Shown here in pieces: positions 23,057 to 39,942 of a stretch of 64,000 nt of DNA. Numbering within the stretch: position 1 is the first letter of the stretch; every line of letters begins with the position of its first letter. The position numbers and the translations under genes are program-made. Origin of the DNA: Paraspadella gotoi. Its lineage: Eukaryota > Chaetognatha. The stretch lies in the NCBI GenBank assembly GCA_051294375.1, contig CM119267.1:16966606-17030605 (forward strand). The letters are read 5' to 3'. The notes beneath the pieces are model-generated. The model searched no databases and was not told the origin of the DNA. It saw only the letters and a list, made by a program, of their open reading frames with translations.

Positions 23057-26033
23057 TTAACCGAAGAGCTTGCTTATTCCGCCAAGCAGAGGAATACTGC
23101 TCGTCTTTCCACCAACCGTGGCAACTGGTTGTGGCATGGAGGCGTACTTTTGCGTTGACTGCTCCACATATTCCCCGTAAGCTTTTTCACGTTCCTTTGA
23201 TCAAAGAAAAAGGGTATTAGAAAAAATCCCGAGAATATATCGAGGAAAATGCCCAGAATATTTTTCTTACTTGCATGAGATCGATGGTCTCTTTAATGTC
23301 ACTTTCCAATCTCTTGCAGGCTTCTTCATACTTCTTCTTGATGTCACAAAACTCCGTCTGGAAAGACTCAAGCTGCAGCTTCTTGTCCGCCAGTTTTGAC
23401 TCCGCACGTTGGATAGTTTGAACGCAATCTGTTAATAATGACAATAATTGATTTTTTAAAACGATAAAAGGATAATATATTATTTCGTATAGATTGTGGT
23501 CTGCTCTTAATTATTTGATTAGCAAATGATGCACAAATCTACAGATTTAGAATTTAAAAACTTTCTACATTAAAAAAATCGTCGAGACATAGCATATGAT
23601 ATGGGCATTTAATAATTTGAATGTAACCCTTCTTTACCTGAGAAAGGAGGTACGGCTACGACTGGCCTGAGGGAATATTTAACAGACTGGAACCAGTTAT
23701 CGCCGTAAATGCAGAAGAGATGTGTGCCAGGAAGGATAGTTTTCACGTCCTTGTCGTAGGTGTCGAGTATCATAAAGACTAAGCATATATGTCACTAATG
23801 ATTTATTTTAAGAAAATCCGTTATTTCCTAAATTTATTGCACTTACCCGGTGGCACGTCGTCGTCTAATCTCTTCATCATATGTAGAGGCATCGGAGATT
23901 CGGATAAGTTGTATCTTCCATAGGGAACTAAATACCTAAGCATCGTTTGAGCGAACTCGTAATTATTTCTTTCTCAATGATAATCTTAATGTGAAAAAAA
24001 TCTGACTGACATGATCGCCTCAGAATGTCTCCTCCTCCTTTGGCTCTCTTCGACCAACGTGACGTGACCTATAAGAGTAAATTTTGTTAATTACCTAATC
24101 ATCATGAAAAAAAATATTATTTCAATGTCTCTTGCCCTGATTGTCGAAAAAGACTACTTTAAACTTGTCCTGATTGTCGACAGATCTGCAGTTGATGATG
24201 ACGCCAGTATTCTGCAGTTCGTCCGGTGTGATGGTGATGCGAAAGAAGTGTGCCGTCTGCCTTTCCACAACTCCGGTTACCGTTTGGCCCCAAACCAAGT
24301 CTTGAAAAAAGTTGCTTTTGATCAAACCAATTATTTGGTTCAGTCTTAGCATGCCATATAGAAAATAATAAAACGTAATTAGAGTTATTTATTCACGGCG
24401 CTTTAAATATGGTCCAAACATGAAGAGAAGTTTTATTATTTTCTATCGGCAGACAAAGACCGAATCTATTCTCAGATTATTTAATACGTTGTTGCGAATC
24501 CTAAATTCGCCTCCCGTATAGTTGGTGAAACTCAGCTCGTCCCATTAGCTTGGACAGCTAAGTACTTGTTCACCAACCAAGAGTTCCGGGTTCAATCCCT
24601 TAATTTGTGATGGTGTCGGCATAAACACGCCAGTGACATGGGGTGGTCACTGCAGGCCAAAATCCCTGAGCGCCAGCTGTCGGGAGATGCCTCACACCCC
24701 GGGGCCGGGCATCATACATGTCCCCCCGTTGCCATAATGTACTTATTTTGCAAGAATCATGACTTTGAAACACTACACATTAAATACAGCTTACCCGTGA
24801 CAGGCGGAATATCAAAACCAGGGACGAAGGTTTGTCCCGATCCAATATACTGAGCTGCCGTAAGTACCTAAAAAAAGAGTTGCTTGACTTTGTCCCCTGA
24901 TCTCTTTTTTATTTTCCTTTTTAGTTCACGTTTATTGCTGACATAAGATCTTTTTGCAACCATTCCAACAATTATTTTTTGCTCTGTTTTCTTCCAGGAA
25001 AAAAAAATCTTAAAAGCATAAGGATCATCGGAATCGCATAATCGACAAATTTTGATACTAAAAAAAATAAAATTTGAGAAAAGAAAACTAATTTATAAAC
25101 AGAAAGAAAAATTCTATTTTGCAATTGTCAATTAAAAAATAATAATAAGGTACCGAAGAAAAATAAAATTTACAGTTTCTGAAAAAAAAAAATTTTGTCA
25201 TTTTCAATTGTCATTGTTAAATAAACTGATCAGCAGACGCAGCCCCTTAGAAAAAAAAAGAAATAAAAACCCGATGTTGCGATAGCAAAATGATCTATAA
25301 TTTAGAACGCCGACGACAACGACGCCACTTATGTGCAAAACCTCAGCAAAAAAAGTAATTAAGAGGGATATAAATGTTTGATAAAAAGTCCTTACCAACT
25401 TAAAATTTAACCTTTTTAGAACAAAATAAGCAGATGGTGCAGATTAGCTTTAATTAGTACTCCTTATTTAAATACAAAGTGATTACCTCATTGCCTTCTA
25501 AACTCACCTTTTGTGTAATCTCTGTAGGAACAGGTATTCCGGCCTTGCTTATAAGCGCGCCAAAAAGGCGCCCAACGGTGCCCATTTCCTCGACATTAAT
25601 GGAACTTAACTCTGAAATCGATCCTGTGTAAAAATATTTAAAATTAAACGGCGAGTTCTTTTTAGCTTTCATCTCAAGACGAAGTAATATCATTCCCCGT
25701 CCAACCTTCTTCTCCATGAAGATCGTATTGGCGCTTTTTATTGGGATCCGAAAGAACCGCGTAGGCCGTCGAGATCTCTTTGAACTTGGATGCCGCCTCC
25801 TCATTTCCGGGGTTCTGTTGGCAATGGGAATTTGTTTCATACGGACTGGAAACTGAGCTGCTTGTGTCTTTTTCAGCGTTGATATGTACCTTATCAGGAT
25901 GATACTTCATGGCTAATTTCCGGTAAGCCTGCTTGATCTGTCCTTGCGTTGCCGTTTTCTCGACACCCAAAAGGGCGTAAAAATCTCTGCCCTTTTTCCC
26001 TACTCCTGTCCCCGGAGATCCAGGCGTCGCCAT
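23057..26033 (-). CDS. ARG1-type J-domain co-chaperone
   Basis: A DnaJ-class Hsp70 co-chaperone whose whole architecture matches the ARG1/ARL family best known from plant gravitropism. Exons join in phase from 26033 through 25890, 25814-25706, 25623-25508, 24867-24795, 24300-24136 and five further exons to the stop at 23057. The J domain has [20 protein letters not shown] and the HPD motif in KYHPDKNPGN. The family body follows: [20 protein letters not shown], then [20 protein letters not shown], then [20 protein letters not shown], which align with ARG1 segments such as KVEKQCAHFFGVTIS and GTHIFAVYGDNFF. A coiled coil ([20 protein letters not shown]) and a short tail close the protein. The intron inside the J domain (25889-25815) is 75 nt with no stop in frame. 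One intron has a GC donor (24135-24134). A tRNA-like element sits in the intron at about 24.5-24.74 kb. Confidence 0.88.
24485..24742 (+). mobile_element. Candidate SINE with tRNA-like head, in an intron
   Basis: A GC-rich island lies in an AT-rich intron of the ARG1-type gene. It contains a tRNA-like part (CATTAGCTTGGACAGC ... CAAGAGTTCC) with a good B-box-like GGTTCAATCCC at 24592-24602. An inverted pair, GTTGGTGAA and TTCACCAAC, brackets the A-box side. An unrelated GC-rich body follows, ending GCATCATACATGT...CCGTTGCCATAA. The last bases recur at about 51.96-52.00 kb. A short retroposon is the simplest reading; I cannot count genomic copies. Confidence 0.5.
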
Positions 26034-26551
26034 GTTAATGGTTATGAATTTTCGAGAGGAATGGTTAGCTAAAAATTTCCGACATTTGGCGCTTTCACCA
26101 TCGAGTTTTTCTTTTAGTTTTTCATTTTTTTTTCATATGGAATCTGTCAAACAATGGAGATGGACTAGAGAGAATGTGGTTTTTTAAGTGCGACCACCGC
26201 AATTTGATAGAGAAAAAAACAGCTTTATTCATGGGAATTGGGAAAGCTATGAGAATTATTAATAGGAAAGCCACACTCCAGTTCTTTTAAAATGGTAGAT
26301 ACTACCAAATTGAAAATCAATCTTAATTACTTCTCATAATTTGACTGAATATTATATATAATTTATATAACTTAGGATACGATAAAATGAGAATAAAAAA
26401 CTAAACAAAACCATCAATGCGGCGACGAGATACGCATGGATTTACTTGATCACCAAATAGATCAAACGCCTACTTGGTATGTAGAAAAGAATCGTGTAAA
26501 ACGAAAAAGCCGCGAATGCGTTTTATCCAAAGAGAAAGAAAATTAGCAGCA
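26034..26551. other. Intergenic
   Basis: This 518-bp spacer lies between FEM1 and the ARG1-type gene. On the minus strand, an acceptor-like AATTTTTAG lies about 40 nt before the ATG at 26033. There is no other feature. Confidence 0.45.
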
Positions 26552-31506
<4,955 letters not shown>

Positions 31507-31772
31507 ATTGTCGTCTACAGACAAGTTTTGGCGCTAAGATTGCCAGGTATATTTTTCGTCCATGTCATTATGGGCGCAAACAATTTAAAGTCATATTTAC
31601 CTTTAAAAATAGTAAAAAATAACAACATCACCAAATACTTTTAAAAATAACAGCATTGTAAACTGAAGTAAAATTTGAGGACTGTCACTCCTCAAGCTAG
31701 TTGAGATGGGAACGAAATGAAAACTAAAAAAAAAAGGAAAAAATAGTTGGAATGAATAGCAGCATTGAATTG

Positions 31773-33012
31773 TCACAGTTCGCTTTTTTTCTTTTTGAGT
31801 TTTTTCTTTTCAGATTGCTCTTCGACCGGTTGTTTGTTGGGATCCCAATCAGGATGTTCATCAAGACAGCCAGTATCGGACCCTAAAGAAAAAGCGGAAA
31901 AGCGATAAATCCAAATGGGTCACATATTATAGTCGTTGTACCTTTGAGCAATCCCCCACGACATAAGTGGTCGAGCAAATCGGGTTTCTCATCATCGTCG
32001 CCCATGTACCAGTCTTCTATAAGGTCCTCCGCCTCCTCCAGGAGCTACATTGAAAACGCAAAATAAACAAAATAAACAAAATTTATTAAGCAAAGGCATT
32101 TTTCAAGTTGGCGCTTTATGATTTACTGTACAGCTTCAGAGACGGGATTTGACGTCGGAGTAAGGAATCAACTCACCTTGTCGCACTGGCGCTTCAACTT
32201 AGCGGTTTCAGCGGACGTAGCATTCCACAAATCTTCAGGGATGCCGAGTTCCACCTTCACGCCCTTCAGGCGAAGGCCGTTCAGCGTTCTCATCGTTTCA
32301 CTCATGTGCTGGGTTAGCAAAAAGAAATTTCCCAAACATTTAATTTGAAAGTTGAATCACCATTTTCGTTCAATTATTGACATGAATCATTAGTTACCTT
32401 TCTGTATCTCATAACTCCCCGACTGTGTTCGGCGTGAATGTTGTACTTTTCTATATCTCCACAGACCTTAAAACAAAGGTAATAAAATAATAATATTAAT
32501 AAAGGTGAACGAAGAGAATGAGCACCGACAAATTTATTTACCTTCTCCATGACTTCAATAAGGCGTATTTCCGTTTTGCGGTAATCTAACGTCTTCACAG
32601 TTCGTCTGTTTTCGCCGTCTAAAACGTGGCCAAGCCGAATAGTTTCCTGTAATGAGAAAGGTAAGGAAAATACAGAGGTTAAATCATTTTTAATTTAATA
32701 AATGTTCATAATTTACGATAAATCATCAGTGGTTTTATTACTTTTTTATTGGTCTTGATGAGTTGTTCGTTGAGTTCGAAAGCCAGAATCCGGCAGACTT
32801 CGCACCGAGAAGGTTCTCTCACGCCATGTTTGTCCGACTCGTCGTCATTGTCCCCTTTTAAATAAAAAAAAAATTGAAGGGATTCGGCAACTTCGGTTTA
32901 CTTCATTTTGCCGAATTTTTCACAAAAGCGGCATACCCTTATCTTTCGAGCCCGTCCCGGTCCGAGCCAATAAAATCGTCGCGAAGCAAACGCTTATCAG
33001 AAAAAGTTTCAT
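31773..33012 (-). CDS. Canopy (CNPY3/4-like) ER protein
   Basis: Canopy proteins are saposin-like ER-resident factors; CNPY3 and CNPY4 assist Toll-like receptor folding and surface expression in vertebrates. Seven exons in phase give about 235 residues. They start with a signal peptide ([16 protein letters not shown]) and an acidic linker. The saposin-type core has six cysteines in the family pattern: [59 protein letters not shown]; and [21 protein letters not shown] is a strong CNPY3/4 landmark. The tail is lysine-rich and ends KSEL, an ER-retrieval-like C-terminus. The distance to LLPH upstream is 105 bp, with a strong acceptor-like TTGTTTTTTCAG (AG at 33056-33055) 42 nt before the ATG. Confidence 0.93.
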
Positions 33013-33117
33013 TCTTTTTGTCTCATGATGAGGAAAATAATCAACAAAATTAAACTGAAAAAACAACTGGTTTTTAAAAGAGGAAGAATCGGTGACAACG
33101 ACGAACGATAGGGAGAA

Positions 33118-33673
33118 TCAATTGTTACGACGGAGCTTTTTCTTTTTATCCTTCTTTTTGGCATTGGCTTTTTTGAGTCTTTTCACATTTCTCACGCTCA
33201 TCCAGACGGGATACTGGCCATTTTTGTCCAGCTTGCTGAAGGTCTTCTTGGATTTGTCTTTCGTTGACCCGAGCTTAAATAAAAACCAAAAACAATAAAA
33301 TTTTATGTCGGGGATTAATAAGAGTTTTCGATCTAAACACCTCCATGTTATCGCCTTCTTCCGCTGAAGCGACAGAAGCAATCGATGCAGGGTCGGTAAA
33401 CTGGTAGAGACTCTTGGCGTCGTCCTTCGTTTTTTCCAATCGGGACGCGCATTCTTTGAGCTTAACCAGTTCTTTCTTTGCGTATCTTTCTCTTTTCACG
33501 CCACGCATTTTTCTTGTTTTTTTTTTTGGGGGGGGGGGGAGGGGGGGGGTTGAAAAGCATTAAATAGTTAAAAGGAAAAAAAAAATCAAAGCGGATTTTT
33601 TATTTTATGTAAATTTAATATATGCTCTCCTAAATCCTTACCTTTTCCATTTGCTCCGAATACTTTTCGCCAT
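33118..33673 (-). CDS. LLPH: LLPH (LLP homolog), nucleolar ribosome-assembly protein
   Basis: A small basic nucleolar protein implicated in 60S ribosome biogenesis. Three exons: 33673-33642 (MAKSIRSKWK), an exon beginning RKMRGVKRERYAKKELVKLK and ending GDNME, and a last exon beginning LGSTKDKSKKTF. The N-terminus MAKSIRSKWKRKMR and the C-terminal block NGQYPVWMSVRNVKRLKK match human LLPH (MAKSLRSKWKRKMR; HGQYPIWMNQRQRKRLK). The lysine-rich tail is typical of the family. Intron 1 ends in a C-tract followed by an A-tract before its AG, an unusual acceptor. Confidence 0.92.
33528..33549 (-). repeat. Homopolymer C tract next to an LLPH splice acceptor
   Basis: On the plus strand this is G12-A-G9, so the LLPH pre-mRNA carries a 22-nt C-rich run. 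An A-rich run and then AAG at the exon border follow it. It replaces the usual U-rich polypyrimidine tract of this genome. Length errors are likely in such tracts. Confidence 0.6.
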
Positions 33674-36358
33674 GGTCTACCGGTTAAAAACAAAATGTAA
33701 CTGCAAAAAAAGTTATCAGATAAGCGTGAGGCGGTTCTATGACGACGGCCACAAGATCGTGAGAGATGAAATTGATATTGACGATGAAAATAGTATTATT
33801 CAGTAAGCCGAGTCATTTCGTTGAATTCACCGTGTAAGTTTTAACTTAACATTTCTAGTTGGATTTGTTTAAGCATTTTGCTGCGGCACTACAGATGCAT
33901 AGAGAATAAATCGCATAAATAAAAATGAAAACAAAAGAAAAACGATTCTCAATCGTTAAAAGAAATTAAATAAAATATTGACGGTGCAAGTAATTGTTTC
34001 GGTAAAAATCCTTATAATTTAATTACTTGACAGATTACCAGGATATAAGTCAAAACAATATTAAATTGACTAGTGTCTAAGTGTACCCCGCGGCAGTTTT
34101 ATTAGGATTTGTCTTATCCCAAATCTTCACTTTAAAGTTTATATACCAATTTTTAAATATGTCAATACGGTCCCAAGAGAGCTACCGCCTAGAGAACACA
34201 AATGCATCTATGCAGTATATTCATTCATATCAGATCCACAATGTCTTTTTCTACCTACTATTAAGATCGTTTAGAAACATAATTATATCACAAAGGTAAT
34301 CGCCTAGGAGTATTTTTAAAAGGTCCGTCAAAATATAACCTCATACATTTAAGATAAGATTTCGACGTAATTCAAGTGGAAGAATCAAATATGGCATCTT
34401 TAGATAAGCTTTAAATAAGCTTTTGAAGAAACATTTTTAAAAAAATTGATTCACACTTTGTTCGGTTTGATTAGAAAGTACAGAGAGAGTTAATTAGGAA
34501 AGGGATCTGAAGGGAAAAAGACTCATTTTGGTAAGTGGTCATTGCAACGCATTAATATAACTCAAACGCATGGTCAAAGTCGCAGGGGAATACGGGTTAA
34601 AGGTTCAAACCATGCATCGGAAGTCGGCACTATCAGACCATTAACTCGAGATTTAACTTGTTAGCAGATTGGAAATACATTTTTTAAAATTCCATTAAGT
34701 TTAATAACAGACCTAGTAACTTACAAAAATCCAACAAATCATTCACTAAAATGTCACCAATACAATAAGTACTTTAAAAAATATGTTGAATTAAGCGGTA
34801 GGTTTGGCACGACCTATGAAACGATACAGGAAACCCCGGCATAATAAACAAAATTTGTAAAGATTGTCAACACTTGAGCAGATCCAGCCCAAAAAAATCA
34901 TGAAATAAGCAAACAGCTAAAGTTTATTTCTTTAAAAAAGAAATTTAGTCGGTGGATTAACATAAATTAAATTATTCTAACTACAATTTTGTTCTCGTGA
35001 AATAATTTCCGTCATTTTAAAATAAGTGAAAATGAATTTAGTGCTGAGACCAAGCTTACGGGTTATTTTTCACTCGGCCAGGCATTAAATTATCATTCCT
35101 TAAAATCATCATCACTCATAATAATAAAGAACGGATAACTTTACAAGAACATTCCATTCGTACCTAAAAACTTCTGTGTCTATTTTTTAAATTTATACTA
35201 ATTGCTTGATGCGGAAATCAAAACGAAGGCCAAAAAGGCCATTTGAACTCGCATAGTTGAACCAATCTTACGAGGCCTATAGGACTGAAGGTGAAATTTT
35301 AACATACTGAAAGCAAGTATCGCATAAAAAAAGCATTATCAGCAGCATGAGGTCATCTTCATTAATCATTCGTCTACTTCATGTTGTGGCCCTTAGTATT
35401 GTATCTGACCGGTGGTTCAATAACACTCACTCCAACCAATGGGAATCAATTAGTAATACGTATGAAATTTCAAATTGGAGCAGGATAATTTAGAGAAGAG
35501 CGACCTGTGATTGGCTTAATTTTGAAAAATTAAGAAAAAGCTTTGACTAAAAAATATAATTTATTTCGCTTTATCACTTACATTTAGTTTAAATCCATGA
35601 AATTGAATATCCGTTTAAAATTTGTTATAAATTAAGAGAGTAATGATTCACGCATCCTTTTATCATACTTTCAGACTGTCATGCCTCTTTTGCGGTTGAT
35701 TCACACATACATGTCATGACTGCTAAAATATAATTCAGAGCAAATTGACCAAAGAATAATTATCATATGAATTTAGATTACTTTAAAATGGAAGACAAAA
35801 AGTAATAGAAAGCCATGAAAGACACAAACACCTGAAATAAATTAAGGGTATCACTTGTTCGAGTAATATTTTTTTTTCTCGTGGAAAATCCCGAAAAGCC
35901 AGAATCATCGTAAAACCAGGAGGAAAAAAATTTCAATACGCCATATATGCATGATCTAAAATCTCGAAAAGATGATTTTTTTAAAAACTGAAAATGATAC
36001 CTCAAAGGGCTAAGTTGTATTTTAGGTGGGTTATTATTGCACTCGTTATATTTTTAACGCAAATTTCGTGCTCAGCGATGTCGTCAAGTTCAAAATATTT
36101 CATAGATATTGTAAAAATATTTTTTTAAAATACAATTATTCCTGGCGGTACATATCTGAGTATTCTGCATATTAATTTCAGTGCTATTTCAATCTGCTCT
36201 GAAAATATCACTCATCAGGACAGAAAATAAATAAAACTAGTAACGTAAAACGGAGGAAAATCTTTATGGCTTAAAATACGTACACTATTCTCATCGGGGA
36301 AAACACATCGGGCCATGATAATTAACCAAAGATCCTAACGACCGCTAAAGACTCCCCT
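33674..36358. other. Intergenic, 2.7 kb, AT-rich
   Basis: The largest gap of the left block lies between the Ena 3' end and the LLPH start. It has no credible exon, tRNA or array. The small frames at 34081-34299 and 35778-36005 lack any family features. Confidence 0.45.
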
Positions 36359-37801
<1,443 letters not shown>

Positions 37802-38331
37802 TTTTTGGGTTTTTTATTAAGCTACGCTAAATTATGGAAAGCGCGTTTTTTCAGATTGTTTTGGTTTAGTATTACTTTTTGGTTCTTGTCTGGAAGCTTT
37901 CTAATTGAGCAGCTTCGATTTAAGCTTCGGCTTTTGACAACCGAAGCAACGAAGACTTGGATAATTCCTTTTCCCCCCGAGGTCTATGATGAAACAATTT
38001 TTTTTTAAGTTTAAACCTTACGCCATAGCCAAGGTACAATATACAGAAATTAATTAAGCTCTAATGAAATAAAATAATAACATATTTAATAACAAATAAA
38101 TAGCAACTGAGTTCAACAACCAAACATTTTCTCATATTTTTCATCATCACAGCAGTTTCTAATCCAGGCGAATAGTCGTTTGACCGTCATCCCAATCCCA
38201 TCTTTTACAAATGAAGTTTCGAAAGCGTGAGCAAAATTTTTATTTTCGGGGCACTTCATTAAAAGATAATTGCGGACTTTTTTCGAACGTGTTGCGGACA
38301 TTCGCTAGTCTCAACCTTCATTAAAAGATAA
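37802..38331. other. Spacer with a 62-codon frame and a direct repeat
   Basis: The minus-strand frame 38301-38113 starts with ATG and encodes a Cys/Lys-rich peptide (VRNYLLMKCPENKNF ... WIRNCCDDEKYEKMFGC). I do not recognise it. It may be part of the thioesterase 3' UTR. CTTCATTAAAAGATAATT occurs perfectly twice (38254-38271 and 38316-38333); the second copy overlaps the thioesterase stop codon. Confidence 0.4.
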
Positions 38332-39210
38332 TTAAGCGGGTAGCAAGCGATCGACAAAATCGCTCAAATCGTTCATCTCTTCTTCGCACGAATGGTGTCC
38401 GACGCCATTGTATGTCTTAAATTCGTGATTAGGATTTAATTCGTTCAAAAATTTGGCAGTAGTACGTCCCATATCGAACGACACAATTTCATCTTGTGTT
38501 CCGTGACAATGGAGGATGGGAGTCTTGAGGTTAGACTTTAAATAATTACTAGCCGAGCCTTTAGGCATAGGAAAGTAGGTTGAAAACGCAGCGACTCCAC
38601 CTATATCGAACCCCATGGTGAATGCGGTAAACAAGGCGAGGGAACCGCCTTGGGAAAAGCCTCCTGAATGAATTAGACGTTGCTAGATTTTTGAACTGAT
38701 CGGAATATATAGGATATATACCTAAAATAATTTTTTCTGCCGAAATTCCGTTTTTCATTTCTTCCTCGATTAAATGAGCGACAGCGCCCGAAGCTTGCAC
38801 GAGTCCTTTCATGTCGATAGAAGTTTTATCTTCTAAACTGTGGATATCGTACCAGGCAGGCATCTTGAAATTTTTAAGCATAGCAGATGTGGCAAACTAA
38901 TATTTTCATATCTACAAAATAATCTCGTACCTTAAAGCCTAAATTTAATGTAACTGATTGAACTGGCGCAGTGGGACATATATACTTTATGTGATTTCTT
39001 TTGATATTTTCCATCAAGGAACACCATCCTTGACCGGTATCTCCAAGGCCATGCAGAAATATTACTGAAAATAAAGAATGTATAGATCTTCAAAATTTAC
39101 GTATGACATCTAGTCGATAATTCTGCACCATTACCTGAAGCAGTGTGGGCACAATTCAAAGAGTTTGGCAATACTGAAAAAGTCTTTCCGAGTTGAAAGG
39201 CGGCTGTCAT
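38332..39210 (-). CDS. Acyl-protein thioesterase (LYPLA1/2-like)
   Basis: A cytosolic serine hydrolase that removes palmitate from proteins and cleaves lysophospholipids. Four exons in phase (39210-39135, then about 39064-38932, about 38880-38721 and about 38663-38332) give about 230 residues. Alpha/beta-hydrolase landmarks: VIFLHGLGDTGQGW (oxyanion loop), MPAWYDIHSL, the nucleophile in ILGGFSQGGSLALF, the acid in HCHGTQDEIVSFD and the base in GVGHHSCEEE. All three catalytic residues are present. No signal peptide is seen, as expected. There is an acceptor-like AATTTTAG (AG at 39242-39241) 30 nt before the ATG, with eL37 ending 151 bp upstream. Confidence 0.93.
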
Positions 39211-39361
39211 TTTAAGAATCGCGACAAACGATTTATAAATCTAAAATTGTTTTGACAAATGGAAGCTTAAACAAAATTGTTTCTCAACAGAATTTATTTA
39301 ATTACAACGACACCATTATCTTTCCATAATATTAAAGGGAAAAGATAAATCCAAAACGAGT

Positions 39362-39807
39362 TTATTTGGTGGCGACGGCCGTAGAGGTGGTTGCTCCCCT
39401 CTGTCTCGGCTTCGGTTGTGTCCCCTCGCGGAACCCATTACGGAATCGCCGGTTCACGATCTTCAGATGGCGGAGGCGCCCAGTTCCAGTCGTGCGACGA
39501 CGAATCGATTTTTCCGACCACTGAGAAGAATTTGAAAAGATTAAGATATCATTTTAATCAGCTAAATTTGTCCAAGAAAAGCGTTAAAATTATTATTATT
39601 ATTTTTTTTATTTCTATTTTTAATTAAACAACTCCTTAACTTAAAGCCAATCGGAAGTTTCACCTGGTAGGTTCTCTTTCTCTTAGAGGGATAGCCGCAA
39701 GAGCCACATTCGTGCTTCTGAATGTGATATGCGCTGCGACCACATCGTCGGCACAAAGTGTGCGTTTTGTTGTGCTTTTTTCCGAAACTCGTCGTTCCTT
39801 TCGTCAT
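39362..39807 (-). CDS. RPL37: Ribosomal protein eL37 (RPL37)
   Basis: A large-subunit protein with a zinc ribbon. Two exons (39807-39664 and 39520-39362) encode 100 residues. [20 protein letters not shown] starts the protein, and the zinc cysteines are CRRCG and [25 protein letters not shown] and a short basic tail follow. It is close to human eL37 from end to end. It lies between ARP8 (134 bp upstream) and the thioesterase. Confidence 0.97.
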
Positions 39808-39942
39808 TTTCTATTCTTAGAATTAGTTTAATATTCTAAACAAAATTTTAAAAAATCAGTACAATGGCATTGGCGAATAAAACAAAAATAATTGAAAAAA
39901 CAATTTTCAAAACAATAAAAATATTTTAACTTTCAATCTCTT

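Noticed and set aside
39521-39663. Box C/D snoRNA in ribosomal-protein introns
   Set aside because: The introns of eL37 and eL33 lack paired C and D boxes on the transcribed strand.
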